A stretch of DNA of 64,000 nt from CAZCQG01 sp964500775 (GCA_964500775.1 CAZCQG010000007.1:5868-69867); one strand, 5' to 3'. Numbered from the stretch's first letter, positions 34,531 through 43,884 are shown. A program made the numbers and translations. Notes: generated by a model from the letters alone, not told the origin.

Positions 34531-34616
34531 TAAATATGTTAAAATCCGTTAATTATTTTTTGTATTAATTTGGTAATATTATATATGAACCTTCTAGTAC
34601 TCTAAAGGAGAAGAAT

Positions 34617-34991
34617 TTGAAATTATTGGTAGTTGATGATAGCTCTACAATGAGAAGGATTATAAAAAATACGCTTCAGAGACTCGGTTATAATGATATA
34701 TTAGAGGCGGAGAACGGCGCGCAAGGTTGGGAGATAATGGACGGGAACAAGGATATAAACGTTCTTATTACCGATTGGAATATGCCTGAGATGAACGGTC
34801 TAGAGCTAGTGAAGAAGGTTAGGGCGGAAGAATGCTACAGAGACGTTCCTATTATTATGGTCACGACAGAGGGCGGAAAAGCTGAGGTTATTACTGCTTT
34901 GAAAGCAGGGGTGAATAACTATATCGTCAAACCCTTTACGCCGCAGGTACTGAAAGAAAAACTCGAAGCGGTTCTCGGTGTCAATGACTAA
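34617..34991 (+). CDS. cheY: chemotaxis response regulator CheY
   Basis: This single-domain response regulator of 124 residues switches the flagellar motor when phosphorylated. The acidic pocket is VVDDSSTMRR (D7, D8), the phosphoacceptor is D53 in LITDWNMPEMNG, with T83/T84 and K105 (YIVKPF). The start is TTG with AAAGGAGAAG upstream. An 86-bp AT-rich gap after hisA, with a TATATAT stretch at 34580-34586, probably holds the promoter of the cheY-prmA-ftsH-psd-pssA operon. Confidence 0.95.
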   Translation: MKLLVVDDSSTMRRIIKNTLQRLGYNDILEAENGAQGWEIMDGNKDINVLITDWNMPEMNGLELVKKVRAEECYRDVPIIMVTTEGGKAEVITALKAGVNNYIVKPFTPQVLKEKLEAVLGVND

Positions 34992-34997
34992 TACCGC

Positions 34998-35831
34998 ATG
35001 CAGGACATTTATTATACTTTAAAGCTTACTCCAAATAAACACTACCAGCTATTCTTAGATTTTATACTAGAAACAACCGATACGGCTATCGAGGAGCTAG
35101 AAGGCTCTTTGATACTCCGATCAAGCGACCCCATGGAAGACATTACCCAAAACATTACACTTTTTTCGGAATCGTTACGTGAAGCGCTTGATGAGGATAT
35201 AACGGTAGTAATCGAAACCGCAAATGAAAAAAACGAAGACTGGATTGAAAAATATAAAAAATCGATTTCACCCATAGCGGTTGCTTCGTTTTTTATCAAA
35301 CCGAGTTGGAGCGTCGAGAAAAGCGATGCTCCGTATCAGCTGACTATCGATCCATCGCTCTCTTTTGGCTCGGGACATCATGAAAGTACACGCGGCTGTT
35401 TAACGTTTATAGAGAAGTATGTAAAAAAAGATGCTCTTTTGCTCGATGTCGGGTGCGGGAGCGGTATTTTAGCGATGGCAGGGGCGAAGCTAGGTGCGAT
35501 TTGCGATATGTGCGATACCGACGAAGTTGCGGTTGAAGAGGCAAAAAAGAATTTTTCTCTCAATGGTTTGCATTATCAAAATGCTTGGGTAGGATCGGCA
35601 ATAGGTGCAGAAAAAAAATATGATATAGTCGTGGCAAATATCATAGCCGATGTGCTAGTGCTCATAAAAAAAGATTTGATACAATCGCTAAAAACCGGCG
35701 GAATTTTAATAATGTCGGGCATCATTGATGCGAGATTACAAAACGTACTTAAAAAATATACGGATCTACAACTACTTGAAACACTCAATGACAAAGAGTG
35801 GAACACGGTAGTATTTAAAAAAGGAGACTGA
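34998..35831 (+). CDS. prmA: ribosomal protein L11 methyltransferase
   Basis: PrmA trimethylates ribosomal protein L11. The 277-residue protein has an N-terminal L11-recognition domain and a SAM methyltransferase domain with SFGSGHHESTRGCL, LDVGCGSGILAMAGAKLGA and VANIIADVL. It lies between cheY and ftsH, as in C. jejuni, and its stop overlaps the ftsH ATG by one base (TGATG). Confidence 0.93.
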   Translation: MQDIYYTLKLTPNKHYQLFLDFILETTDTAIEELEGSLILRSSDPMEDITQNITLFSESLREALDEDITVVIETANEKNEDWIEKYKKSISPIAVASFFIKPSWSVEKSDAPYQLTIDPSLSFGSGHHESTRGCLTFIEKYVKKDALLLDVGCGSGILAMAGAKLGAICDMCDTDEVAVEEAKKNFSLNGLHYQNAWVGSAIGAEKKYDIVVANIIADVLVLIKKDLIQSLKTGGILIMSGIIDARLQNVLKKYTDLQLLETLNDKEWNTVVFKKGD

Positions 35832-37822
35832 TGTCGAACAAGAATCAAAAAAAACCAAATCCAAACAATTTTTTTAATCAAAATCCCTTAATGCTTTTCA
35901 TAGTCTTTTCGGTGGTTGCGGTGATTATCTTTCGCGGCTTTTTCGAAGGTGACCAAGGGGGTATGACGCAGGATGGAGCACAAAATCAAGGAGTAGTTAA
36001 AAGCTCAAAAAGCGTTAGCTACTATGAAATGAAAAAGCTTATCGAAAATAAAGAGGTTGATTTCGTCGCGATCGGCGATACGATTATCCGAGCTACGAGC
36101 GATAAGAATGGAATGAAAAGTATTTACACGACAAAAAAGGTCGGAAACGATCAAACACTTATTCCTCTTCTGGATGAAAAAAATATCCCCTATTCGGGCT
36201 TTAGTGAGAGCAATTGGCTCACCGACATTTTGTTCGGCTGGGTTTTGCCTATTTTTATTTTCTTTGGAATCTGGATGTTTTTGGCAAGCAGAATGCAAAA
36301 GAACATCGGCGGTGGAATACTTGGGATGGGGAGTTCGAAAAAACTCGTAAATGCCGAAAAGCCAAAAGTCAAATTTGACGATGTGGCAGGGAATGATGAA
36401 GCCAAAGAGGAAGTTGTAGAGGTTGTAGATTTTCTCAAACACCCCGATAGATACGTGAATCTCGGTGCGAAAATTCCCAAAGGCGTTTTGCTTGTAGGAC
36501 CTCCGGGGACTGGGAAGACTCTTTTGGCAAAAGCGGTTGCGGGCGAGGCGAGCGTACCGTTTTTCTCCGTAAGCGGCAGTAGCTTTATCGAAATGTTTGT
36601 CGGCGTTGGCGCTAGTAGGGTAAGGGATTTGTTTGAGAATGCGAAAAAAGAGGCCCCCTCAATAATATTTATAGATGAAATCGATGCTATCGGTAAAAGC
36701 AGAGCCGCAGGGGGAATCATCAGCGGAAATGACGAGCGTGAGCAAACGCTCAATCAGCTCTTGGCGGAGATGGATGGTTTTAGTTCCGATTCTTCACCCG
36801 TCATCGTGCTTGCCGCTACCAACAGACCGGAAGTGCTTGACCCCGCACTTCTTAGACCGGGGAGATTTGATAGACAAGTGTTAGTAGACAAACCCGACTA
36901 TGAGGGGAGAATAGCGATACTTAGCGTCCATATCAAAAATATCAAACTTGCAAAAGACGTGAGCTTGGAAGAGGTTGCAAAACTAACCGCGGGGCTTTCG
37001 GGTGCTGACTTAGCGAATATAGTGAATGAAGCGGCACTTTTAGCAGGAAGAAATAATAAAAACGAAGTCGAGCAGTCTGACTTTGGAGAAGCGGTTGAAC
37101 GTAGTATCGCAGGACTAGAGAAAAAAAGCAGAAGAATCTCTCCTAAAGAAAAAAGAATCGTCGCCTATCACGAGAGCGGGCACGCGTTGCTAGCAGAAAC
37201 GACCAAGGGGGCAAAAAGAGTTTCCAAGGTCTCCATCATCCCAAGAGGGCTAGCGGCGCTTGGGTATACACTGAATACTCCCGAAGAGAATAAGTATCTA
37301 ATGCAAAAGCATGAGCTGATAGCCGAAGTAGACGTATTGCTTGGCGGCAGAGCGGCGGAAGAGGTCTTTATAAAAGAAATATCTACCGGTGCGAGCAATG
37401 ACTTGGAGCGAGCTACCGATATTATAAAAGCGATGTTGAGCTACTACGGGATGACCGATATTACGGGACTAATGGTTTTAGAGAAGCAAAAAAATACTTT
37501 TTTAAACGGCGGCTTTACTTCGCAAAGAGAATATAGCGAAAAGACTGCGCAAGAGCTTGATGAATACATAAAGAGCTTTCTAGAAGAGCGGTATAAAGCC
37601 GTGAAGGAGCGATTGGCGGAGTACAGCGGCGCGATAGAAGATATAGTAAAAGAGCTTTTTGAAAAAGAGACGATCGAAGGTTCTATGGTTAGGGATATTA
37701 TTAAAAGATTTGAAGAAGAGAACAAGAAAAATAGTTTAATCATAGAAGATGAGGATATATTAGAGGACAAAGTTCAAACAGACAATGATTCTCGCTCCAA
37801 TATAAAAGAAGATAATTCATAG
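35831..37822 (+). CDS. ftsH: ATP-dependent zinc metalloprotease FtsH
   Basis: FtsH is a membrane-anchored AAA+ protease that degrades misfolded membrane and regulatory proteins. The 663-residue protein has two N-terminal membrane helices (about 18-37 and 133-152) around a periplasmic domain. The AAA module carries GPPGTGKT, IIFIDEIDAIGK and the second region of homology. The zinc protease has HESGH and a distal Glu/Asp ligand. A Lys/Asn-rich acidic tail ends the protein. Confidence 0.97.
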   Translation: MSNKNQKKPNPNNFFNQNPLMLFIVFSVVAVIIFRGFFEGDQGGMTQDGAQNQGVVKSSKSVSYYEMKKLIENKEVDFVAIGDTIIRATSDKNGMKSIYTTKKVGNDQTLIPLLDEKNIPYSGFSESNWLTDILFGWVLPIFIFFGIWMFLASRMQKNIGGGILGMGSSKKLVNAEKPKVKFDDVAGNDEAKEEVVEVVDFLKHPDRYVNLGAKIPKGVLLVGPPGTGKTLLAKAVAGEASVPFFSVSGSSFIEMFVGVGASRVRDLFENAKKEAPSIIFIDEIDAIGKSRAAGGIISGNDEREQTLNQLLAEMDGFSSDSSPVIVLAATNRPEVLDPALLRPGRFDRQVLVDKPDYEGRIAILSVHIKNIKLAKDVSLEEVAKLTAGLSGADLANIVNEAALLAGRNNKNEVEQSDFGEAVERSIAGLEKKSRRISPKEKRIVAYHESGHALLAETTKGAKRVSKVSIIPRGLAALGYTLNTPEENKYLMQKHELIAEVDVLLGGRAAEEVFIKEISTGASNDLERATDIIKAMLSYYGMTDITGLMVLEKQKNTFLNGGFTSQREYSEKTAQELDEYIKSFLEERYKAVKERLAEYSGAIEDIVKELFEKETIEGSMVRDIIKRFEEENKKNSLIIEDEDILEDKVQTDNDSRSNIKEDNS

Positions 37823-37831
37823 GCGGATAGC

Positions 37832-38452
37832 ATGACAAAAACAGAAATTATCGCAAGGGAAGGATGGGGGAAAGCCGCTATATTTTTCACGCTTTTTGTT
37901 TTTTTTGAAATGATGGAGTGCAAGCTTTTGGCATTTATATTCGTTGTAACTTTTGTACTTTCCCTCTATTTATATCGAAACCTCGAAAGAGAGCCGCAGG
38001 ATTATAGCGAGGGTGTCGTTATAGCTCCGATAGACGGCGAGATTACGGAGATTAAGACATTAGAAGACAGAGTAAGTGTTACATTGAAAAATGAGCTATG
38101 GGATTCCCATATATTGCGAGCACCAAGCAATGGAAAAATAATCGAAGCCGATATGACGAAGGGATATGCATTTTTTAGCGGTGAGTATGCTCAAAAACTT
38201 AATTCAAGGGGAAGCCTCAAGCTAAAATTCAAAAAACACGAGATATTGCTAGAGTTTTTTGGAAAAATATTTAGAGATTCTCTTGTTGTGTATACGAAAA
38301 AAAATGGAACAGATATAAAAATCGGTAGCAGATTAGGGGTTTTACTAAGCGGTGAAACGCGAATATCTCTTCCGTTGAATACAAGGCTTGTGGTGGATAT
38401 AGGAAGTAAAGTAATCGGCGGCGAGAGTGCGGTAGCATTTATCGGAAAATAA
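37832..38452 (+). CDS. phosphatidylserine decarboxylase-related membrane protein
   Basis: The 206-residue protein has two N-terminal hydrophobic segments (about 15-47) and a domain related to short-form (PSD-A) phosphatidylserine decarboxylases: VVIAPIDGEITEIK, DSHILRAPSNGKI, and IKIGSRLGVLL with a Gly-Ser-Arg that matches the self-cleavage site (Ser about 166). The usual NVHVNR-like and NER motifs are altered (SHILRAP; KLNSRG), so activity is uncertain. Its place between ftsH and pssA, the phosphatidylserine synthase gene, supports a role in phosphatidylethanolamine synthesis. Confidence 0.72.
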   Translation: MTKTEIIAREGWGKAAIFFTLFVFFEMMECKLLAFIFVVTFVLSLYLYRNLEREPQDYSEGVVIAPIDGEITEIKTLEDRVSVTLKNELWDSHILRAPSNGKIIEADMTKGYAFFSGEYAQKLNSRGSLKLKFKKHEILLEFFGKIFRDSLVVYTKKNGTDIKIGSRLGVLLSGETRISLPLNTRLVVDIGSKVIGGESAVAFIGK

Positions 38453-38454
38453 TA

Positions 38455-39189
38455 ATGAATAAAAAAATATCACCGCTCTATATACTTCCAAATCTTTTTA
38501 CCGCAGCATCGCTGTATATCGGATTCCTAAGTATAGTATATGCGTTTAAAGGCAATTTTGAGCTTGCTTGCTGGTTGATCTTTTTAGCGACGATATTTGA
38601 CGGTTTGGACGGCAGGGTCGCAAGAATGACGGGAACAACGAGTAAATTCGGGGTAGAGTTTGATTCGTTGGCGGATGTGATTTCATTTGGCGTAGCACCT
38701 GCAGTGATATTGTTTTTTTACACAGGTCAGGATTACGGAAAGCCCGGAGTATTGGTGTCGGGTCTTTTTGCACTTTTGGGTGCTGTTCGATTGGCGAGAT
38801 TTAATGTCTCAATAGGAGAAGTAGAGCCCAATGTTTTCATCGGTATACCCATCCCCCTGGCGGCGGTTACGCTTATGATGTGGTTATTGATATTTATAGG
38901 GTATGACGTGCCTAGAGAGCAAAATTATATTTTATTGATTCTAGGAATGCTCCTCGCACTTTTGATGGTGAGCAATATCAGGTACCCGAGTTTTAAAAAG
39001 TTCGATTTTCGGGCGAAGTACAAAATACGTGTTTTTTTGGGCGTAGTGCTGTTTGTCTCTGTTATTTATCTTTTTCCCAAAGAAGGGATAGCGTTCATAG
39101 CTACGATTTTCATCATAAGCGGTATTGTAAGAGCTGCTTATTATTTACTAAAACGAAAGAATCTAAATTCGAAATTAACTAAAGATTAA
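38455..39189 (+). CDS. pssA: CDP-diacylglycerol-serine O-phosphatidyltransferase
   Basis: PssA makes phosphatidylserine from CDP-diacylglycerol and serine in the membrane. The 244-residue protein has the CDP-alcohol phosphotransferase motif DGLDGRVARMTGTTSKFG followed by EFDSLADVISFG, with about eight membrane helices. It follows the Psd-like gene by two bases and ends the cheY-to-pssA run. Confidence 0.94.
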   Translation: MNKKISPLYILPNLFTAASLYIGFLSIVYAFKGNFELACWLIFLATIFDGLDGRVARMTGTTSKFGVEFDSLADVISFGVAPAVILFFYTGQDYGKPGVLVSGLFALLGAVRLARFNVSIGEVEPNVFIGIPIPLAAVTLMMWLLIFIGYDVPREQNYILLILGMLLALLMVSNIRYPSFKKFDFRAKYKIRVFLGVVLFVSVIYLFPKEGIAFIATIFIISGIVRAAYYLLKRKNLNSKLTKD

Positions 39190-39238
39190 AAAATTTAAAA
39201 GTACAATTCCCCACTTTCAATTTTACAAGGAGGAGAGA

Positions 39239-39325
39239 ATGGTTCGAGAAAAGATTTGCGTAATACACAACAAACAAAGCATTAATAACCTGCTCCTGCT
39301 GCAAAACCTGCCTATTCTGCTATAA
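39239..39325 (+). CDS. leuL: leucine leader peptide of leuA
   Basis: A 28-codon ORF begins at an ATG behind a strong AAGGAGGAG and is rich in leucine: NNLLLLQNLPILL, with seven Leu codons in the last 11 sense codons, six of them CTG/CTC that are rarely clustered elsewhere here. It ends 52 bases before leuA. This is the hallmark of ribosome-mediated leucine attenuation. I find no strong GC hairpin between it and leuA. The C-rich, G-poor stretch it covers (39288-39328) and the U-run at 39341-39354 could allow Rho-dependent or weak intrinsic termination instead. Confidence 0.8.
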   Translation: MVREKICVIHNKQSINNLLLLQNLPILL

Positions 39326-39377
39326 CCTTTTTACGAATAATTTTTATTTTTTTTAAACAAATACAAGGAAAACGACA

Positions 39378-40934
39378 ATGGATAAGAATAAGATTTTAAT
39401 ATTTGATACGACTTTAAGAGACGGAGAACAAAGCCCCGGTGCCTCTATGAATACGGAGGAAAAAATTAAAATAGCCAAACAATTGGAAAAAATGGGAGTA
39501 GATATTATTGAGGCGGGTTTTGCTGCCGCTAGCCCGGGAGATTTTGACGCGATTAAAAGAATCTCCGAGGTTGTTTGCGAATCTACCGTATGCTCCTTGG
39601 CGAGAGCGTTAGATAAAGATATAAAAGCCGCCGGCGATGCTATAGCTTCGGCAAAAAAACGGAGAATCCATACATTCATCGCAACAAGCCCGATACATAT
39701 GCAGTATAAATTGCGTATGGAACCGAGCGAAGTCGTGAAAAGGGCCGTAGAGGCGGTACGCTATGCAAAATCTTTTACCGATGATGTGGAATTTAGTTGC
39801 GAAGATGCAGGCAGAAGTGAAATGCCGTTTTTAAAAGAGATCATAGATGCCGTCATAAGTGCCGGTGCGACGACTATCAACATACCCGATACGGTAGGGT
39901 ACAGGCTCCCGAATGAGATGGGAAAAATGATAGAAGAATTATACGGCTTTGTGAAAGATAGAGCAGTTATTTCGGTGCATTGCCACAATGATTTAGGACT
40001 AGCCGTCGCCAATTCATTATTTAGCGTAATGAACGGTGCAAGACAAGTTGAGTGTACGATAAACGGGCTTGGAGAGAGGGCGGGCAATGCCGCGTTAGAA
40101 GAGGTCGTGATGGCAATACGGACGCGCAAAGATATGTTTGGAGATTTTTACACGGGTATCAACACTACCGAAATCTACCCCGCAAGTAAAATGGTCGCAA
40201 CGATTACGGGAATCGAACCCCAGCCCAATAAAGCGATAGTAGGGAAAAATGCCTTTTCACACGAGAGCGGCATCCACCAAGATGGTGTTTTAAAGCATAG
40301 TGAGACGTATGAAATAATGAAGCCTGCCGATATTGGATTGAAAGCCGATCACATAATTCTAGGAAAGCATAGCGGAAGACACGCTTTTAAAGAGCGCTTG
40401 AAGTCGCTTGGTTTTGACGTAAATGAAGAGGAATTAAATAGGGCTTTTGATAGGTTTAAAAAACTTTGTGACAAGAAAAAAGAGATATACGACGAAGATT
40501 TACGGATGATAATATCCGAAGAGACCTCAAATATTCCTCAAACGTTTGAGATAGTGTCGTTGCAGTTGAGTGATTGCACGAACGGCTTCCCGTATGCGGC
40601 AATTAGCATTAAAAACGGTGAAAACGAGATAATTGAAGCTGCAATAGGAAATGGTAGTATAGATGCTATTTTTAAGACGATTGATAGAGCGAGCGGGTAT
40701 TCCGGAAAGTTGTTGGATTATAAAGTCGAGGCAGTAACGGAAGGGAAAGATGCGCTTGCGAAAGTGGTCGTAAAAGTAATGTTTGATGATCAAAAACCCG
40801 CGGTAATAGGACACGGATTAAATATTGACACTATGTTTGCGAGTGCTAAAGCGTATTTGAGTGCACTAAATAGCTTTTTGTCGATGAAAGAGTTGATGAG
40901 TAAAAAAATAAGCGCAATGGATGAGGGTATATGA
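39378..40934 (+). CDS. leuA: 2-isopropylmalate synthase
   Basis: LeuA performs the first committed step of leucine synthesis, condensing acetyl-CoA with 2-oxoisovalerate. The 518-residue protein has FDTTLRDGEQSPGASM, metal ligands in VHCHNDLGLAVANSL, the GLGERAGNAALEEVVM signature, and the C-terminal LeuA allosteric domain (about 390-505) for leucine feedback. It is a single gene behind a leucine leader and before a strong terminator, so it is probably monocistronic. Confidence 0.97.
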   Translation: MDKNKILIFDTTLRDGEQSPGASMNTEEKIKIAKQLEKMGVDIIEAGFAAASPGDFDAIKRISEVVCESTVCSLARALDKDIKAAGDAIASAKKRRIHTFIATSPIHMQYKLRMEPSEVVKRAVEAVRYAKSFTDDVEFSCEDAGRSEMPFLKEIIDAVISAGATTINIPDTVGYRLPNEMGKMIEELYGFVKDRAVISVHCHNDLGLAVANSLFSVMNGARQVECTINGLGERAGNAALEEVVMAIRTRKDMFGDFYTGINTTEIYPASKMVATITGIEPQPNKAIVGKNAFSHESGIHQDGVLKHSETYEIMKPADIGLKADHIILGKHSGRHAFKERLKSLGFDVNEEELNRAFDRFKKLCDKKKEIYDEDLRMIISEETSNIPQTFEIVSLQLSDCTNGFPYAAISIKNGENEIIEAAIGNGSIDAIFKTIDRASGYSGKLLDYKVEAVTEGKDALAKVVVKVMFDDQKPAVIGHGLNIDTMFASAKAYLSALNSFLSMKELMSKKISAMDEGI

Positions 40935-40962
40935 ATCTAGCGGGGAAATTCCCCCTAGATTC
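40933..40962. terminator. strong bidirectional terminator between leuA and rhodanese gene
   Basis: GAATCTAG-C-GGGG pairs with CCCC-CTAGATTC around a short loop (12 bp plus one bulged C). It starts at the leuA stop and touches the stop of the convergent rhodanese gene. Confidence 0.8.
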
Positions 40963-42129
40963 TTAGTATTCAAAAGGGATAATTTTACAGTTATCCGTGT
41001 TTTCGCATTTTACCTCGGCATCCAAGTAAAAAACTCTTGAAATGTCGGCAAGTTTGATGTCGTCTTTTAACCGCAAATAGGTTTCAAGCGAACGAGTACC
41101 CGTAGCACAAGTGAGTACTATGTAGCCCTCTTTGGGAAGCTTTGCGACAAAATCCGCATCGCTTAAATCCTTGGGAATATTTACCGAGCCTTTTAAGTGT
41201 GCAGTTTTGTATTCTGCGGGCTTCTTAACATCCACTATAGTGATTTTAACGTCTTTGGGCTCACCTGTTTTTACGTAGTTCTCTACAAATTTTGCGTCAA
41301 CCGTCCCCTTGTCTTGCCCTTGTGGTATAGGACCCGTGGCTACGGTCTGCTTATCGGCACTTTTTGTACTGCCGCCGCTAGTAGTGGTAGGCAGCCCTGC
41401 TTGTTTCCATTCGGGAAAACCCCCTGCGTAGACAAAAACACTTTTATAGCCCATATTCTTCATTAGCATTGCTACGTGGTGAGATTTTTCACAAGCATAT
41501 CCTCCGCAGTAGGCAACGACCTTTTCATTTACATCCGTCGGCAATCTTCCCCATAGTTTTCCAAAATCTACGTCATGTATATTGAGGGAGCCTATGATAG
41601 TACCTTGCGCAAATTTAGGAAACGGTCTAGCGTCAATAAAGAGCGCCCCGTTTGATTCATACATTTTTTGCGCGGTAGGCAGGCTGATTTCGATGTAAGA
41701 TTTTTTACTCCACTCAGGCATACCGGCATTATAAACTTTGAGGTTTGTGTATCCCCGTTTTTTCAGCTCGATAGCGACCAATGGGCTTTTTTCGCACTTT
41801 ACTCCGCCGCAGTAAACGATAATCTCCTTGTCAAGCGCTACCCCTTTGAGCGAATCTGCGTATTTGTCCATTTCCGTATCGGGAAAAGGCATAGAAGAGG
41901 GAATATGCCCCTGTACATATTTCGGGTAAGGTCTTGCATCCAACAAGAGCGCTTTAGCTCCAGCGGAAGTACCGTTGCCGATAGCCTTTTTCACATATGA
42001 GAAATCAACAGTTTCCAACTTGTTACTTTTTATGAGATTCTCGACGTATTCCGCAGTAATTTCGGCAGCATAAGAAGAGAAGCTCATAAAGCCCGCTAGC
42101 ATCAGTGCATAGAAAATTTTCTTAACCAT
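40963..42129 (-). CDS. periplasmic triple-rhodanese sulfurtransferase
   Basis: The 388-residue protein has a signal peptide (KKIFYALMLAGFMSFSSYAA) and three rhodanese domains (about 30-145, 150-240 and 270-375). The loops of domains 1 and 2 are YCGGVKCEKS and YCGGYACEKS, each with the active-site Cys plus a second Cys four residues on; domain 3 has TCATGTRS. A possible role is polysulfide or thiosulfate sulfane-sulfur handling in the periplasm of a sulfur-metabolising Campylobacterota. It is preceded by AGGAGGC and is divergent from the DUF3373 gene. Confidence 0.85.
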   Translation of the reverse strand: MVKKIFYALMLAGFMSFSSYAAEITAEYVENLIKSNKLETVDFSYVKKAIGNGTSAGAKALLLDARPYPKYVQGHIPSSMPFPDTEMDKYADSLKGVALDKEIIVYCGGVKCEKSPLVAIELKKRGYTNLKVYNAGMPEWSKKSYIEISLPTAQKMYESNGALFIDARPFPKFAQGTIIGSLNIHDVDFGKLWGRLPTDVNEKVVAYCGGYACEKSHHVAMLMKNMGYKSVFVYAGGFPEWKQAGLPTTTSGGSTKSADKQTVATGPIPQGQDKGTVDAKFVENYVKTGEPKDVKITIVDVKKPAEYKTAHLKGSVNIPKDLSDADFVAKLPKEGYIVLTCATGTRSLETYLRLKDDIKLADISRVFYLDAEVKCENTDNCKIIPFEY

Positions 42130-42252
42130 TTTTGCCTCCTAAAAAAAGATATATGACCATATTAACATATTAGTTGCATAATTTATTCTTATCTTTTGAG
42201 ATTTTTTCAAAAAAGCAAAGGTAAGCTTCTAGTTTATCAAGTTGGATTAAGC

Positions 42253-42258
42253 TATAAC
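42253..42258 (+). promoter_or_regulatory. possible -10 box for DUF3373 gene
   Basis: TATAAC lies 37 bases before the TTG start in a very AT-rich 166-bp divergent region (42130-42295). A weak TAGTTT is 17 bases upstream. Nothing else definite is seen in the region. Confidence 0.3.
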
Positions 42259-42295
42259 ATTTTATTATTAGAAAATTTTATATAAGGAGCTGAAA

Positions 42296-43852
42296 TTGAA
42301 AAAGTTCACTGTCGTTTCGATCGCTTTGGCTTCGGCACTTTTTGCCGGAGATGCTACGAGCATGAGTAATGAAGAGATACTCAAAGAACTTCAAAAATTA
42401 AAAACTGAACTTGCCGAATTGAAAGCTACCGTCAAAAGTAGCAATTTGGAAGGTATGAAGAGTGAGTTGTCCGCAATAAAAAGAAATACCGCCGGAGATA
42501 ATATTAAGTTTAAAGCAGATCTACGCACAAGTTATGACAATATTAACTATAAGTATGCGAACGGTAGTACCTCGAGCAACAAAGATTTATTGTCCAATAG
42601 GCTATTGCTTGGAATGGAATATCAACCTAGAGAGGATTTGGTGTTCAAAGGTGAATTGGCTTATAACAAAGTATTCGGTGATACTGCAAGCCATTCACAG
42701 GCTAACGTAAATGCAGGTTGGTCAGATTTTGACTGGTTGGTTAACGAAAATCTTACTGATAACTCTTTGAAGGTGAAGCAGGCATATATGCTCTATTTCG
42801 GAAATATGGGTGATGTGCCCTATACTGCTAGCTTTGGCAGAAGACCATCTACAAACGGCTACCCCGTTAATTTAAGAGATGATGATGACGCGCAATCTCC
42901 GCTCGGGCACCTAATAAACGTAGAGTTTGACGGAGCGAGTTTCGGCTTTGACTTATCCAAGGTCACAAGTATTCCCGGATTTTATTTTAAAGCGTGCTTG
43001 GGTAGAGGTTTAACAAACGCCAAGCCGGCATTTGCTTTAGCGGGTGATGATTACGGCAAAGACTACACATTTGGATATGATAATAATGACATCAATATGT
43101 ATGGCTTTTTGTTCAACCCTTATGATAACGGACAATATAGCGTGAGGACACAATTCGTTTGGGCTGACAATTTGATCGGTTTTTCAAATGAGCAAATGAC
43201 AAGATATAACAATGCTTGGGGAAATTATCTGCAAGCTCCCGATGATGGAAACTACACGGCATTTATGAATGCAATGAACGGAATGCAGTTTATTGATGTC
43301 GGTGATTATCAGGGCGGTACCATCACTTTTGAAGCCGATGGTATCGGCGATATGATAAGTGATTTTCTTGATGACACTAAAGTTTTCGTAAGCTACTCAT
43401 TTAGCAAGACTATGCCTAATAACAAAGAGCAAAACTCATCTGGAAGCACTATAGGTATGCTAGGAAGCAATGAAAATAAAACCGGTTACTCTTGGTATGT
43501 AGGGACGCAATTCCCGTGTCCGTTGGTTGATAAAGCGAGAGTCGGGGTCGAATATAACAAAGGAAGTAAATACTGGAGAAGTATGACGTACGGAGAAGAC
43601 ACGCTAGCAGGGTCTAAGCTTGCCGCAAGAGGGGATGCGTGGGAAGTGTACTACCTTCTTCCATTGCTTGGGAAAGAGTTGACCGCAGAACTTCGATATA
43701 CGTCGATAAAATATGACTATACCGGAAGTAATATGTTTTTCGGTGACGATGGAGCTCCTATGAGCATGGAAGATGTGAAAGCATGGGGTCTTGGCGGCAA
43801 TTACGTAGAAAAAGCAACGGATTTACGAGCTTCTATACGATATAAATACTAA
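42296..43852 (+). CDS. DUF3373 family outer-membrane beta-barrel protein
   Basis: The 518-residue protein has a signal peptide (KKFTVVSIALASALFAGDA), an Asn/Glu/Lys coiled coil (about 23-65), then many alternating strands rich in Tyr, Gly and Asp, ending in ASIRYKY with a C-terminal aromatic typical of outer-membrane barrels. The FGRRPSTNGYPVNLRDDDDAQSP block is characteristic of DUF3373, found in Campylobacterota. It probably is a porin-like protein; the substrate is unknown. The start is TTG with AAGGAG upstream. Confidence 0.82.
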   Translation: MKKFTVVSIALASALFAGDATSMSNEEILKELQKLKTELAELKATVKSSNLEGMKSELSAIKRNTAGDNIKFKADLRTSYDNINYKYANGSTSSNKDLLSNRLLLGMEYQPREDLVFKGELAYNKVFGDTASHSQANVNAGWSDFDWLVNENLTDNSLKVKQAYMLYFGNMGDVPYTASFGRRPSTNGYPVNLRDDDDAQSPLGHLINVEFDGASFGFDLSKVTSIPGFYFKACLGRGLTNAKPAFALAGDDYGKDYTFGYDNNDINMYGFLFNPYDNGQYSVRTQFVWADNLIGFSNEQMTRYNNAWGNYLQAPDDGNYTAFMNAMNGMQFIDVGDYQGGTITFEADGIGDMISDFLDDTKVFVSYSFSKTMPNNKEQNSSGSTIGMLGSNENKTGYSWYVGTQFPCPLVDKARVGVEYNKGSKYWRSMTYGEDTLAGSKLAARGDAWEVYYLLPLLGKELTAELRYTSIKYDYTGSNMFFGDDGAPMSMEDVKAWGLGGNYVEKATDLRASIRYKY

Positions 43853-43857
43853 TTTTT

Positions 43858-43879
43858 ATGCCCTTCGCAAGAAGGGCAT
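43858..43879. terminator. hairpin between DUF3373 and SHOCT genes
   Basis: A perfect 9-bp stem ATGCCCTTC/GAAGGGCAT with a GCAA tetraloop lies between convergent genes. There is no U-tract on either strand, so termination is inferred from position and stability. Confidence 0.65.
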
Positions 43880-43884
43880 AACTT

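Noticed and set aside
39288..39354. Classical intrinsic attenuator hairpin before leuA
   Set aside because: I could not pair any stable GC-rich stem before the U-run; only 4-bp matches were found.
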